From Clostridia bacterium (GTDB lineage: Bacteria; Bacillota; Clostridia; Oscillospirales; Oscillospiraceae), in the NCBI GenBank assembly GCA_003245395.1, contig QKDF01000036.1, positions 1 to 5,258 on the forward strand: a DNA stretch of 5,258 nt. Direction: 5' to 3'. Positions 1 to 4,584 of this stretch are shown piece by piece; the first letter of the stretch is position 1, and every line of letters starts with the position of its first letter. The notes under the pieces are model-generated. The model saw nothing but the letters and a program-made list of their open reading frames with translations, was not told the origin of the DNA and searched no databases. The position numbers were made by a program, and so were the translations under genes.

Positions 1-8
1 CTACAAAT

Positions 9-41
9 AAAAGCCCTCCCGCCATTGGCGGGAGGGCTTTT
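9..41 (-). terminator. Intrinsic terminator of the rpsF-ssb-rpsR operon
   Basis: A 15-bp perfect stem (arms 9-23 and 27-41, loop ATT) has a GC-rich core GCCCTCCCGCC. Read on the minus strand it lies just after the rpsR stop codon and is followed by TTTTATTTG, a usable U-tract. The plus strand also has a run of T, so it could stop transcription from either side. This is a textbook rho-independent terminator and marks the end of the ribosomal-protein operon. Confidence 0.93.
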
Positions 42-43
42 TT

Positions 44-59
44 ACTGATTGCAATCAGT
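44..59. repeat. Perfect 16-bp palindrome over the rpsR stop codon
   Basis: ACTGATTGCAATCAGT is a perfect inverted repeat with no spacer. It covers the last codons and the TGA stop (55-57) of rpsR and lies directly before the terminator stem. As RNA it could form at most a small hairpin. As DNA it could be a dimer-binding site, but nothing else in the sequence supports that. It may simply be chance or part of the transcript's 3' end structure. Confidence 0.5.
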
Positions 60-309
60 CAGTCACATAGGGCAGCAAGGCAATCTGACGAGCGCGCTTG
101 ATGGCCTCGGTCAGCTGGCGCTGATGCATGGCGCAGGTGCCGGTAGTACGGCGGGGCAGAATCTTGGAACGCTCGGAAACGAAGCGACGCAGCTTCGCGG
201 CGTCCTTGTAATCAATGAACTCGCTCTTTTCCGCGCAGAACTGGCACACCTTGCGGCGCTTGCCACGGTTCATGGGGCGAGAAGATCTTGCTTCACGATC
301 GAAAGGCAT
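55..309 (-). CDS. rpsR: 30S ribosomal protein S18, zinc-binding form
   Basis: S18 is a small-subunit protein that binds 16S rRNA in the platform as a heterodimer with S6. The 84-residue product has the normal family length and recognisable blocks: a basic N-terminus, [26 protein letters not shown], and the C-terminal [18 protein letters not shown]. Cys22, Cys25, Cys59 and His62 (CxxC plus CxxH) are present, so this is the zinc-binding (C+) version; its zinc-independent paralogues lack these residues. The ATG at 309 is chosen because AAAGGAGG sits 8 bases upstream of it. An in-frame ATG seven codons earlier would swallow that ribosome-binding site. It is the last gene of the rpsF-ssb-rpsR operon, 41 bases after ssb, and is followed by the terminator at 9-41. 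Confidence 0.97.
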   Translation of the reverse strand: MPFDREARSSRPMNRGKRRKVCQFCAEKSEFIDYKDAAKLRRFVSERSKILPRRTTGTCAMHQRQLTEAIKRARQIALLPYVTD

Positions 310-350
310 GATAACATCCTCCTTTATCAAAAATGGCGCTGACGGGACAT

Positions 351-800
351 TTAGAAGGGCAGTTCGCCATCCTCGTCCCCAATTTCAGCAAAATCGGAAC
401 GGGCATCCACCGGAGCAGAGCTTCTGCCGCCGGCAGGCGCGCCGTATGCGGGAGCGGACTCAAAGCCGCTGTCACCATCACGTTTGGAATCACCGAAATA
501 TACATTGTCGGCGATAACCTCGGCGCTGCGGCGTTTGCCGCCCTCGCGGTCGGTCCAGTCGCGAATCTGCAGCCGCCCCTCCACCACGGCCATGCGGCCT
601 TTGGTGAAGTACTTGCTGACAAACTCAGCGGTTGCACGCCAAGCGACAATGTCGATGAAATCGGTCTCCCGCTCACCGCCCTGGCCCTTAAAGTCACGAT
701 CGACAGCCAGGGAGAATGAGGTGACGGCAGTACCGCTCTGGGTCCGGCGCAGCTCGGGATCACGGGTCAGGCGGCCCATCAGGGTAATTCTGTTGAGCAT
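351..800 (-). CDS. ssb: Single-stranded DNA-binding protein SSB
   Basis: SSB coats single-stranded DNA during replication, repair and recombination and recruits partner proteins through its C-terminal tip. The 149-residue product starts [18 protein letters not shown], the typical first strand of the OB fold. The fold fills about residues 1-104 ([21 protein letters not shown] and [11 protein letters not shown] are hallmark blocks). Residues 105-138 form a Gly/Ser/Ala-rich flexible linker, and the protein ends in the acidic tip DGELPF, a variant of the classic DDDIPF. The ATG at 800 follows TAAGGAGG, in which the TAA is the stop codon of rpsF, so the two genes are only 11 bases apart and probably translationally coupled. 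The position between rpsF and rpsR is the standard Firmicutes arrangement, which supports this being the main housekeeping SSB. Confidence 0.97.
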   Translation of the reverse strand: MLNRITLMGRLTRDPELRRTQSGTAVTSFSLAVDRDFKGQGGERETDFIDIVAWRATAEFVSKYFTKGRMAVVEGRLQIRDWTDREGGKRRSAEVIADNVYFGDSKRDGDSGFESAPAYGAPAGGRSSAPVDARSDFAEIGDEDGELPF

Positions 801-811
801 TCTACGCCTCC

Positions 812-1108
812 TTATTCGCCCTTGCAGACGATCAGAGACCGCATGATGCCGTCGGTAATGCCGAGAACACGATCCAGCTCCTTCGGGAATTCAGCGCCGC
901 TGTTGAACGTCATCAGCACGTAGTAGCCGTCGTTCTTGAAGTTGATGGGATAAGCCAGCTTACGGTTGCCCCATTCCTCCACGATCACATCGGAACCATT
1001 CTGCTCAGCGAGTGTCTTGAACTTTGCCACGGTGGCGGCAATGCCTTCCTCACCCTGTGCAGGGTCGATGATGTAGACGACCTCATAATTGGCGGAAATC
1101 TTAGCCAT
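812..1108 (-). CDS. rpsF: 30S ribosomal protein S6
   Basis: S6 binds the central domain of 16S rRNA together with S18. The 98-residue product shows the family pattern: YEVVYIIDP near the N-terminus (residues 8-16), the block VEEWGNRKLAYPI (43-55), GYYVLMTFN (61-69), and a helix ending in LGITDGIMRSLIVCK. The length is normal for bacterial S6. The ATG at 1108 is preferred over an in-frame ATG 23 codons upstream because a strong AAAGGAGGTG lies 5 to 7 bases before it. The upstream extension would also run through the ribosome-binding site and the leader hairpins. It is the first gene of the operon, behind a near-consensus promoter and a structured leader. In several bacteria the S6:S18 complex represses this operon by binding its leader. 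Confidence 0.97.
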   Translation of the reverse strand: MAKISANYEVVYIIDPAQGEEGIAATVAKFKTLAEQNGSDVIVEEWGNRKLAYPINFKNDGYYVLMTFNSGAEFPKELDRVLGITDGIMRSLIVCKGE

Positions 1109-1179
1109 TTTTGCACCTCCTTTTGGACATATGGCCCCCGTTCCAGGACGGGAGCAAGGATAGCCTGCATACTGCAAGC
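1109..1179 (-). promoter_or_regulatory. Structured 5' leader of rpsF, candidate S6:S18 autoregulatory site
   Basis: Between the predicted transcription start (about 1179) and rpsF, the minus-strand RNA can form two hairpins. The first has arms 1173-1179 and 1163-1169, 7 bp with one G-U pair and a 3-nt loop. The second has arms 1148-1155 and 1134-1141, 8 bp with one G-U pair and loop CCTGGA, and contains a CCCG on its 5' arm. Known rpsF leaders in many phyla carry an S6:S18-binding motif with a CCG in a bulge beside a hairpin. The position fits and a CCG is present, but I could not draw it as a bulge, so the match to that motif is not established. The hairpins themselves are seen directly. Confidence 0.45.
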
Positions 1180-1185
1180 CTTATC

Positions 1186-1213
1186 ATTATATCGGAATCT
1201 GCGCAAAAGTCAA
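1186..1213 (-). promoter_or_regulatory. SigA-type promoter of the rpsF-ssb-rpsR operon
   Basis: On the minus strand, TTGACT (1208-1213) and a perfect TATAAT (1186-1191) are separated by 16 bases. Five of six bases of the -35 box match the vegetative consensus. Transcription should start near 1179, leaving a leader of about 70 nt before rpsF. The strength fits a ribosomal-protein operon. Confidence 0.85.
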
Positions 1214-1243
1214 GAAATATTTCATAATTGGCCGATTTTATTG

Positions 1244-1279
1244 ACAAAACCGGACAGTCACACGGCTGTCCGGTCTTGT
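1244..1279 (-). terminator. Probable terminator after queT
   Basis: The arms ACCGGACAG (1249-1257) and CTGTCCGGT (1266-1274) are perfect inverted repeats with an 8-nt loop. On the minus strand the pairing extends to 14 bp (1244-1257 with 1266-1279) including one G-U pair, just 11 bases after the queT stop. The T-run is mostly inside the stem, so the free U-tract is poor. The hairpin separates queT from the rpsF promoter. Termination is likely, but it could be partial. Confidence 0.65.
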
Positions 1280-1290
1280 TTTACTGTTTT

Positions 1291-1818
1291 TTAGATGCGC
1301 TCCAGCCGTGCCTCGGGAATGAGGGCACGGACAGCCCGGCTCTTGGGCAGCCAGTGGAGCAGCAGCATGCCCAGCACATAGCAGGAGGCCGCTTCTCCCA
1401 CTCCCACGGTAAGGGCATTGAACGCAAACGCCCCGAGAAACGCTGAGCCGAAGCCGGCCTCGTAATAAGCAATCAACGCTCCGATGAAGACGGCATTACA
1501 GAGTACCGGCGGCAAGGGTGCCAGCCACCGCTTGGAACATCTGGCGGTCAAAACAGCTGCCAAAAGCGTGGCTGCGGAGCCGACCACTACATCCAGCACC
1601 CCGTATGGAGAGAGCAGGTTGGCGATCAGACACCCTATAAAGAGTCCCGGCACCGCCTCCGGAAACAGAAACGGCAAAACGGTGAGTGCTTCGGACACAC
1701 GCATCTGTACGGGGCCGTAGGCCACGCCAAAGATAGACGCGCCCAGCGTCAGCACCGCATAAGCAGCGCCAATGATACCTGCCAGAGCAACCTGGCGGCT
1801 GGTAAAATGATTGGACAT
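1291..1818 (-). CDS. queT: QueT-family queuosine-precursor transporter, ECF S component
   Basis: The product is a predicted substrate-binding membrane subunit (S component) of an energy-coupling-factor importer, expected to take up a queuosine precursor such as preQ1 for tRNA modification. The 175-residue protein is hydrophobic throughout, with about five or six membrane segments (roughly residues 10-31, 43-65, 72-92, 103-119, 125-140 and 141-157). It has the family-typical block YGPVQMRVSEALTVLPFLFP (34-53) followed by PYGVLDVVVGSAATLLAA (71-88). The ATG at 1818 follows AAAGGAGG with a 10-base gap. In-frame starts further upstream are rejected because they would place the whole leader inside the gene. 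The ATPases and EcfT of the transporter are not in the window, as expected if this S component shares a common energizing module. The leader carries a preQ1-riboswitch-like fold, which supports the assignment. Confidence 0.88.
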   Translation of the reverse strand: MSNHFTSRQVALAGIIGAAYAVLTLGASIFGVAYGPVQMRVSEALTVLPFLFPEAVPGLFIGCLIANLLSPYGVLDVVVGSAATLLAAVLTARCSKRWLAPLPPVLCNAVFIGALIAYYEAGFGSAFLGAFAFNALTVGVGEAASCYVLGMLLLHWLPKSRAVRALIPEARLERI

Positions 1819-1824
1819 AAAAAT

Positions 1825-1852
1825 AGACCTCCTTTTAAAATTTCGGAGGTCT
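1825..1852 (-). promoter_or_regulatory. Hairpin sequestering the queT Shine-Dalgarno sequence
   Basis: On the minus strand AGACCTCC (1845-1852) is perfectly complementary to GGAGGTCT (1825-1832), which contains the queT ribosome-binding site. The loop is 12 nt and AT-rich. This 8-bp stem would hide the site. The same ACCTCC (1845-1850) can instead pair with an upstream GGAGGT at 1893-1898, which would free the site. Two mutually exclusive pairings that decide access to the SD are the usual expression platform of a translational riboswitch. The complementarities are directly visible; the switching is inferred. Confidence 0.7.
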
Positions 1853-1900
1853 CTGCGCACACAGAAAAACGCACGTAACCAAGGTACGTGCAACCTCCAT
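1835..1900 (-). CDS. Possible 21-codon leader peptide upstream of queT
   Basis: An ATG at 1900 opens a 21-codon frame that begins MEVARTLVTC, ends QRPPKF, and stops with TAA at 1835-1837, directly before the queT SD sequence (TAA AAGGAGG). The frame runs through both alternative strands of the SD switch. The GGAGGT partner forms its first codons, and the anti-SD strand ACCTCC lies in its Arg-Pro-Pro codons. A translating ribosome would therefore melt the sequestering hairpin and end beside the queT ribosome-binding site. No clear SD precedes the ATG (only TAAACAAAAA), so translation may be weak or absent. The frame could be a chance opening in an RNA-structure region. No function for the peptide is recognised. 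Confidence 0.3.
   Translation of the reverse strand: MEVARTLVTCVFLCAQRPPKF
1871..1891 (-). promoter_or_regulatory. Hairpin in the queT leader, possible weak attenuator
   Basis: GCACGTA (1885-1891) pairs perfectly with TACGTGC (1871-1877) around a 7-nt loop on the minus strand, and GTTTTTCT follows immediately. A 7-bp stem plus a run of five T resembles a weak intrinsic terminator, so the leader might also act on transcription. Alternatively it is only an arm of the junction closed by GGAGGT (1893-1898) and ACCTCC (1845-1850). The stem is clear; its role is open. Confidence 0.45.
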
Positions 1901-1915
1901 TTTTTGTTTAGAGAA

Positions 1916-1981
1916 CGGCAATGTCCATTTTGCCGAACGAACGCCGGTTTCCGGCGCTTGGACAGGGTGTGGAAACCTGTC
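1916..1981 (-). ncRNA. preQ1-riboswitch-like pseudoknot in the queT leader (class III candidate)
   Basis: Reading the minus strand, GACAGG (1976-1981) pairs with CCTGTC (1961-1966) around the loop TTTCCACAC. TCCA in that loop can pair with TGGA (1924-1927) downstream of an A-run (CAAAA). This gives an H-type pseudoknot with the loop/CACCC/A-rich-tail order seen in preQ1 aptamers. A strong hairpin, CGCCGG-AAA-CCGGCG (1942-1956), is inserted between the first stem and the tail. A further stem, CGGCAA/TTGCCG (1930-1935 with 1916-1921), brackets the TGGA. An inserted helix, a distant SD, a queT target and a Ruminococcaceae-like host all fit the described preQ1-III class, but I cannot align it to the consensus here. 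Class I-like variants or a new variant are possible. Transcription is predicted to begin right at the first stem. Confidence 0.6.
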
Positions 1982-1987
1982 GAAAAG

Positions 1988-1996
1988 ATCATAACA
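1988..1996 (-). promoter_or_regulatory. Extended -10 promoter of queT
   Basis: The minus strand reads TGTTATGAT, an extended -10 (TG-N-TATGAT, five of six matches to TATAAT). The expected -35 position (about 2011-2016) is only a T-rich stretch at the foot of the preceding terminator and matches poorly, which is common for extended -10 promoters. The predicted start, about 1981, coincides with the first base of the pseudoknot stem, which supports the call. Confidence 0.65.
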
Positions 1997-2012
1997 CAGT
2001 TTTTGAGAAAAG

Positions 2013-2048
2013 AAAAGAGCAGTCCGCAAATTTGCGGGCTGCTCTTTT
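2013..2048 (-). terminator. Terminator of the dus-sigma-anti-sigma operon
   Basis: Arms 2013-2030 and 2031-2048 form a long stem: AAAGAGCAG, one mismatch on the minus strand, then CCGCAAA/TTTGCGG. On the minus strand CTGCTCTTTTCTTTT follows, a good U-tract, 11 bases after the anti-sigma gene's TGA. The plus strand also ends in a run of T. This is a strong intrinsic terminator, probably active in both directions. Confidence 0.9.
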
Positions 2049-2059
2049 TTTACCGTTTC

Positions 2060-2872
2060 TCAGGGATAAACCGCAATGGAGCACAACTCCGTGTCGGCGT
2101 TGTCATCTACCGTTACCTTGGGATTTTGCAGCTGGGCGACGATGGCGTCAAACTCTTTACGGCTCAGTTCATAACGGGTGAACGTCTCTCCGCTGACTGC
2201 GTCAACGCTCTGCGTCCCCTCGTACCCGTCCAGCAGCGTGCCGATTTGCGCTTTGGTCACGGAAATCCACGCGGCATAGCGTTTCTCTCCTGCTTCCGAT
2301 TGGGTATTATATAGATCCGCGCCTTCTTTGGGCACCAGACTGGCAGTCCCACCACTCTGCGAAGGCTGGGCGGTGTCCGCGGTCATCAGTTGGTTTTCCT
2401 CATTCGACTCACTCGATGAAGCTCCGCTCTCGGCTGTTCCACTCTCAGGCGCAACCATGGCGGCAAACTTCTGCATGCCGGAATTTTCTTCTGATCCGGC
2501 GCTGCCGGCCGCCGCAGAAGCAGTCGAAGCTGCAGTGGACCCGCCGCCATACAGCGGAGCAAGCTGTACCGCCGCCGCAATGACAGCCACACACGCTGCC
2601 AGGGATACCGTCAGCTTCACCCAGTGGCGAGGTTTTTTCCGCGGCGCGGCATCGGCGCGGACTTCGGCGCACACGGCATCGGCAAAGCCGTCGGGCACCT
2701 GTGTATCCTCAAATGTGGGGAATGCGTCCCGGATAGCATAGGCGTCAGCCACATAGATCCGACAACCCTCACAGGTCGCCAGATGCTCCCGCACCCGCTC
2801 CGCCTCCTCTGGGGTACACTCGCCATCGATAAACTGATCCAACAGGGCCGCGTATTCATCACAGTATTTCAT
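2060..2872 (-). CDS. Zinc-finger anti-sigma factor, single-pass membrane protein
   Basis: This is the predicted regulator that holds the adjacent ECF sigma factor inactive at the membrane. Residues 1-45 form a zinc-binding anti-sigma (ZAS) domain with Cys4 and the motif His30-x3-Cys34-x2-Cys37 (EHLATCEGC). A basic stretch (RKKPRHW, 78-84) precedes one membrane helix at about residues 85-106. That orientation puts the ZAS domain in the cytoplasm and the rest outside. Residues 107-180 are a Ser/Ala/Thr/Gly/Glu-rich linker of low complexity. Residues 181-270 look folded (KRYAAWISVTKAQIGTLLDGY, RYELSRKEFDAIVAQL) and are not recognised. The RsiW-like architecture is clear, but the outer domain differs from RsiW as far as I can recall. 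AAAGGAGGG precedes the ATG, which overlaps the sigma stop codon (ATGA). That coupling suggests balanced synthesis of the pair. Release probably involves proteolysis, by analogy with RsiW. Confidence 0.88.
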   Translation of the reverse strand: MKYCDEYAALLDQFIDGECTPEEAERVREHLATCEGCRIYVADAYAIRDAFPTFEDTQVPDGFADAVCAEVRADAAPRKKPRHWVKLTVSLAACVAVIAAAVQLAPLYGGGSTAASTASAAAGSAGSEENSGMQKFAAMVAPESGTAESGASSSESNEENQLMTADTAQPSQSGGTASLVPKEGADLYNTQSEAGEKRYAAWISVTKAQIGTLLDGYEGTQSVDAVSGETFTRYELSRKEFDAIVAQLQNPKVTVDDNADTELCSIAVYP

Positions 2873-3477
2873 TTGCAGCCCTCCTTTTCTGCTTCTTTAG
2901 ACGGATAGGCGGCAAAAAGGTTCCCTGTTCGCGTCAAAAAGTTTCGAAGCTGTTTCCGTCCGCGGCTGATGCGGGACTTCACCGTTCCGATATCCACGTC
3001 CAGCGTATCGGAGATCTCCTGATAACTCAGCTGCTGCATCTCCCGCAAAACAAGAGCCGTCCGGTACTCGTCCGGCAGTGTAGTAAGGCCGCGGCCGATG
3101 GCCTCCCGCAGTTCCTGCCGCTCGGCGGCCTCATGAGGCCCCGGCCCCCGGTCGGGCAGGTCCAGGTTCAGATCTTCGTCGTCCAATGAGACGGCCCGCT
3201 GCCGCTTTTCCTTTCGCAGCAAATCCACGCAGGCATTGCTTGTCAACCGGCACAGCCAGGTGGCAAAAGCCGCCTCGCCGCGAAAAAACGGCAGCCCCTG
3301 CCACGCGGACAACAGCGCCTCCTGCGCCGCTTCCTGGGCATTCTCTGCATTGCCGCACATTCGCAGCGCCAGCGAGTAAACCCGCTTTTCATAGCGCCGT
3401 ACCAGAACCTCAAACGCGTCGGGGTCTCCTTTTTTGGCCGCTTCTATCAAATCCTGCTCCGGTATGTTGTCGTTCAT
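2869..3477 (-). CDS. ECF-type RNA polymerase sigma factor (SigW/RpoE-like)
   Basis: This is an alternative sigma factor directing RNA polymerase to a stress regulon. The 202-residue product has the two ECF domains. Region 2 lies at about residues 21-90 ([53 protein letters not shown]). Region 4 lies at about 125-180, with [20 protein letters not shown] and the helix-turn-helix [20 protein letters not shown]. An acidic linker ([18 protein letters not shown]) joins them, and there is no C-terminal extension beyond a short basic tail. The ATG at 3477 overlaps the dus stop codon by 4 bases (ATGA), with AAAGGGAT as the ribosome-binding site inside the end of dus. Its own stop overlaps the anti-sigma start in the same way. 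There is no room for a private promoter immediately upstream, so any autoregulation would have to act through the dus promoter or a site inside dus. The subgroup is not assigned. Confidence 0.93.
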   Translation of the reverse strand: MNDNIPEQDLIEAAKKGDPDAFEVLVRRYEKRVYSLALRMCGNAENAQEAAQEALLSAWQGLPFFRGEAAFATWLCRLTSNACVDLLRKEKRQRAVSLDDEDLNLDLPDRGPGPHEAAERQELREAIGRGLTTLPDEYRTALVLREMQQLSYQEISDTLDVDIGTVKSRISRGRKQLRNFLTRTGNLFAAYPSKEAEKEGCK

Positions 3478-4442
3478 ATCAGATCCCTTTTGATTCCTTT
3501 CGTCACGGCGTAAACATCTTCCAGCGTGTTCATGCGAACGATCTGTTCCTTATAGTAATTGGCGTGGGGCACACCTTTGAGATACCAGCAGTAATGACGC
3601 CGTGCCTCCAACACCGCCACGCGCGCTCCCTTGCTTTTGGCTGCAAGCTCAATCTGCCGCACTACCGTGTCACAGCGCTCCGCCAGAGGCGGAATGGGCG
3701 GCACCGGCGCGCCCTCCAATATGGCCTTCGCCTGGGCGAACAGCCAGGGGTTGCCGAAGCAGCCCCGGCCGATCATGGCCATATCCGCCCCGGTATGCTG
3801 TAAAATCCGGGCCGCATCCTCCGGCTTGAAAATATCACCGTTGGCGATTACGGGGACGGAGACCGCCTCCTTCACCGCTCGGATTGAATTCCAGTCCGCC
3901 TGCCCACCGTACATCTGGGCGCGAGTGCGGCCGTGAACCGCGATGGCGGAAATGCCGATCCGCTCCAACCCCACAGCAATTTCCACGGCGTTGAGACTGC
4001 CCATATCCCAGCCTCGGCGGATCTTGGCCGTCACCGGTACCGGCGACGCCTTTACCACCGCCTCGGCCACCCGAAATGCCTTTTCCGGGTCCCGCATCAG
4101 AGCGGAGCCGTCGCCGTTATTCACAATCTTCCCCATGGGACAGCCCATATTGATATCCACCACATCCGCATCGGACACCTCTGCGGCAATCTGAGCCGCC
4201 TCTGCCATGCAGACGGGATCGCTGCCGAAAAGCTGTACCGCCGACGGATGCTCGCCTGGGAACAGCTCCAAAAGAAGGCGGGTTTTTTTGTCCTGATAGC
4301 ACAGCGCTTTGGAGGAAATCAGCTCCGTATACGTATATCCGGCCCCCAGCTCCGCACAGATCTGGCGAAATGCCACGTCCGTGACCCCAGCCATGGGCGC
4401 CAGCGCCAGCTTTGCATTGATTTCTACGGTTCCGATTTTCAA
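3474..4442 (-). CDS. dusB: tRNA-dihydrouridine synthase, DusB family
   Basis: This FMN-dependent enzyme reduces specific uridines in the tRNA D-loop region to dihydrouridine using NADPH. The 322-residue product has normal length for DusB. It shows the N-terminal [11 protein letters not shown] (residues 12-22), the catalytic motif [19 protein letters not shown] with Cys101 as the expected acid catalyst, TAKIRRGW (138-145), [16 protein letters not shown] (169-184, His170 a likely FMN/substrate contact), IANGDI (199-204) and [10 protein letters not shown] (224-233) for FMN phosphate binding. The C-terminal helical domain (about 240-322) contains [14 protein letters not shown]. The TTG at 4442 is preferred because GAGGAGAGG lies about 8 bases before it and the protein then begins MKIGTVEI, as relatives do. 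An in-frame TTG six codons earlier lacks a good site. Its stop overlaps the sigma start, so dus heads a three-gene coupled operon. Confidence 0.94.
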   Translation of the reverse strand: MKIGTVEINAKLALAPMAGVTDVAFRQICAELGAGYTYTELISSKALCYQDKKTRLLLELFPGEHPSAVQLFGSDPVCMAEAAQIAAEVSDADVVDINMGCPMGKIVNNGDGSALMRDPEKAFRVAEAVVKASPVPVTAKIRRGWDMGSLNAVEIAVGLERIGISAIAVHGRTRAQMYGGQADWNSIRAVKEAVSVPVIANGDIFKPEDAARILQHTGADMAMIGRGCFGNPWLFAQAKAILEGAPVPPIPPLAERCDTVVRQIELAAKSKGARVAVLEARRHYCWYLKGVPHANYYKEQIVRMNTLEDVYAVTKGIKRDLI

Positions 4443-4471
4443 TGGTTCCTCTCCTCTCAAAATTCCACCTT

Positions 4472-4500
4472 AGTGTACCACAGCGCGGAGAAAATGAAAA
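4472..4500 (-). promoter_or_regulatory. Probable promoter of the dus-sigma-anti-sigma operon
   Basis: The minus strand has TGG-TACACT (-10 at 4472-4477, four of six matches plus an extended TG) and TTTTCA (4495-4500, four of six) separated by 17 bases. The start would be near 4465, giving a short leader before the TTG of dus. No convincing ECF-type promoter (AAC...CGT) was seen nearby, so the operon looks vegetatively transcribed. Confidence 0.55.
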
Positions 4501-4526
4501 GTTTCTTTTTACCCTCTCTTTTCCCG

Positions 4527-4556
4527 ACGACATTTTTGAAATACGAACTGTAAAAT
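4527..4556 (+). promoter_or_regulatory. Possible promoter of the spoIIE-like gene, with a weak Spo0A-box match
   Basis: The plus strand has TAAAAT (4551-4556, five of six) and ACGACA (4527-4532, four of six) with an 18-base spacer. The same GACGACA stretch (4526-4532) matches five of seven bases of the Spo0A box TGTCGAA in reverse orientation. Spo0A drives spoIIE in Bacillus subtilis, so the placement is suggestive, but the match is weak. The region 4443-4584 contains only this site, the divergent dus promoter and the two ribosome-binding sites. Confidence 0.35.
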
Positions 4557-4566
4557 GATGGAAAGC

Positions 4567-4574
4567 AAAGGAGG
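4567..4574 (+). promoter_or_regulatory. Ribosome-binding site deciding the TTG start of the spoIIE-like gene
   Basis: AAAGGAGG, a full SD match, ends 10 bases before TTG at 4585. No ATG in the same frame occurs near it (the first in-frame Met codon is at residue 95). This site is the reason for accepting a TTG start. Confidence 0.8.
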
Positions 4575-4584
4575 GGGACAAGCC

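Noticed and set aside
333..719. 128-codon plus-strand open frame opposite ssb
   Set aside because: It is a shadow of the ssb reading frame, with no family resemblance.
1109..1177. In-frame extension of rpsF to an ATG at 1177
   Set aside because: The ATG lies at the predicted transcription start with no ribosome-binding site, and S6 proteins begin close to the YEVVYI block.
1819..1992. In-frame extension of queT to an ATG at 1992
   Set aside because: It would place the promoter's downstream edge, the pseudoknot, the SD hairpin and the SD itself inside the coding region. The added residues do not resemble QueT, and the ATG at 1818 has a strong ribosome-binding site.
2445..2560. Apparent repeat-like Ala/Ser-rich DNA in the anti-sigma gene
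   Set aside because: It is codon-level low complexity encoding the extracellular linker; no exact tandem unit is repeated.
3186..3803. 205-codon plus-strand open frame opposite the sigma and dus genes
   Set aside because: It spans the junction of two well-supported minus-strand genes; its composition is that of an antisense reading of GC-rich codons, with no recognisable domain.
4443..4460. Upstream TTG start for dus at 4460
   Set aside because: The six extra codons contain the purine-rich SD for the TTG at 4442, and DusB proteins typically begin MKIG-like.
3933..4553. 206-codon plus-strand open frame opposite dus
   Set aside because: It lies antisense to conserved DusB motifs, has no good ribosome-binding site and no recognisable domain.
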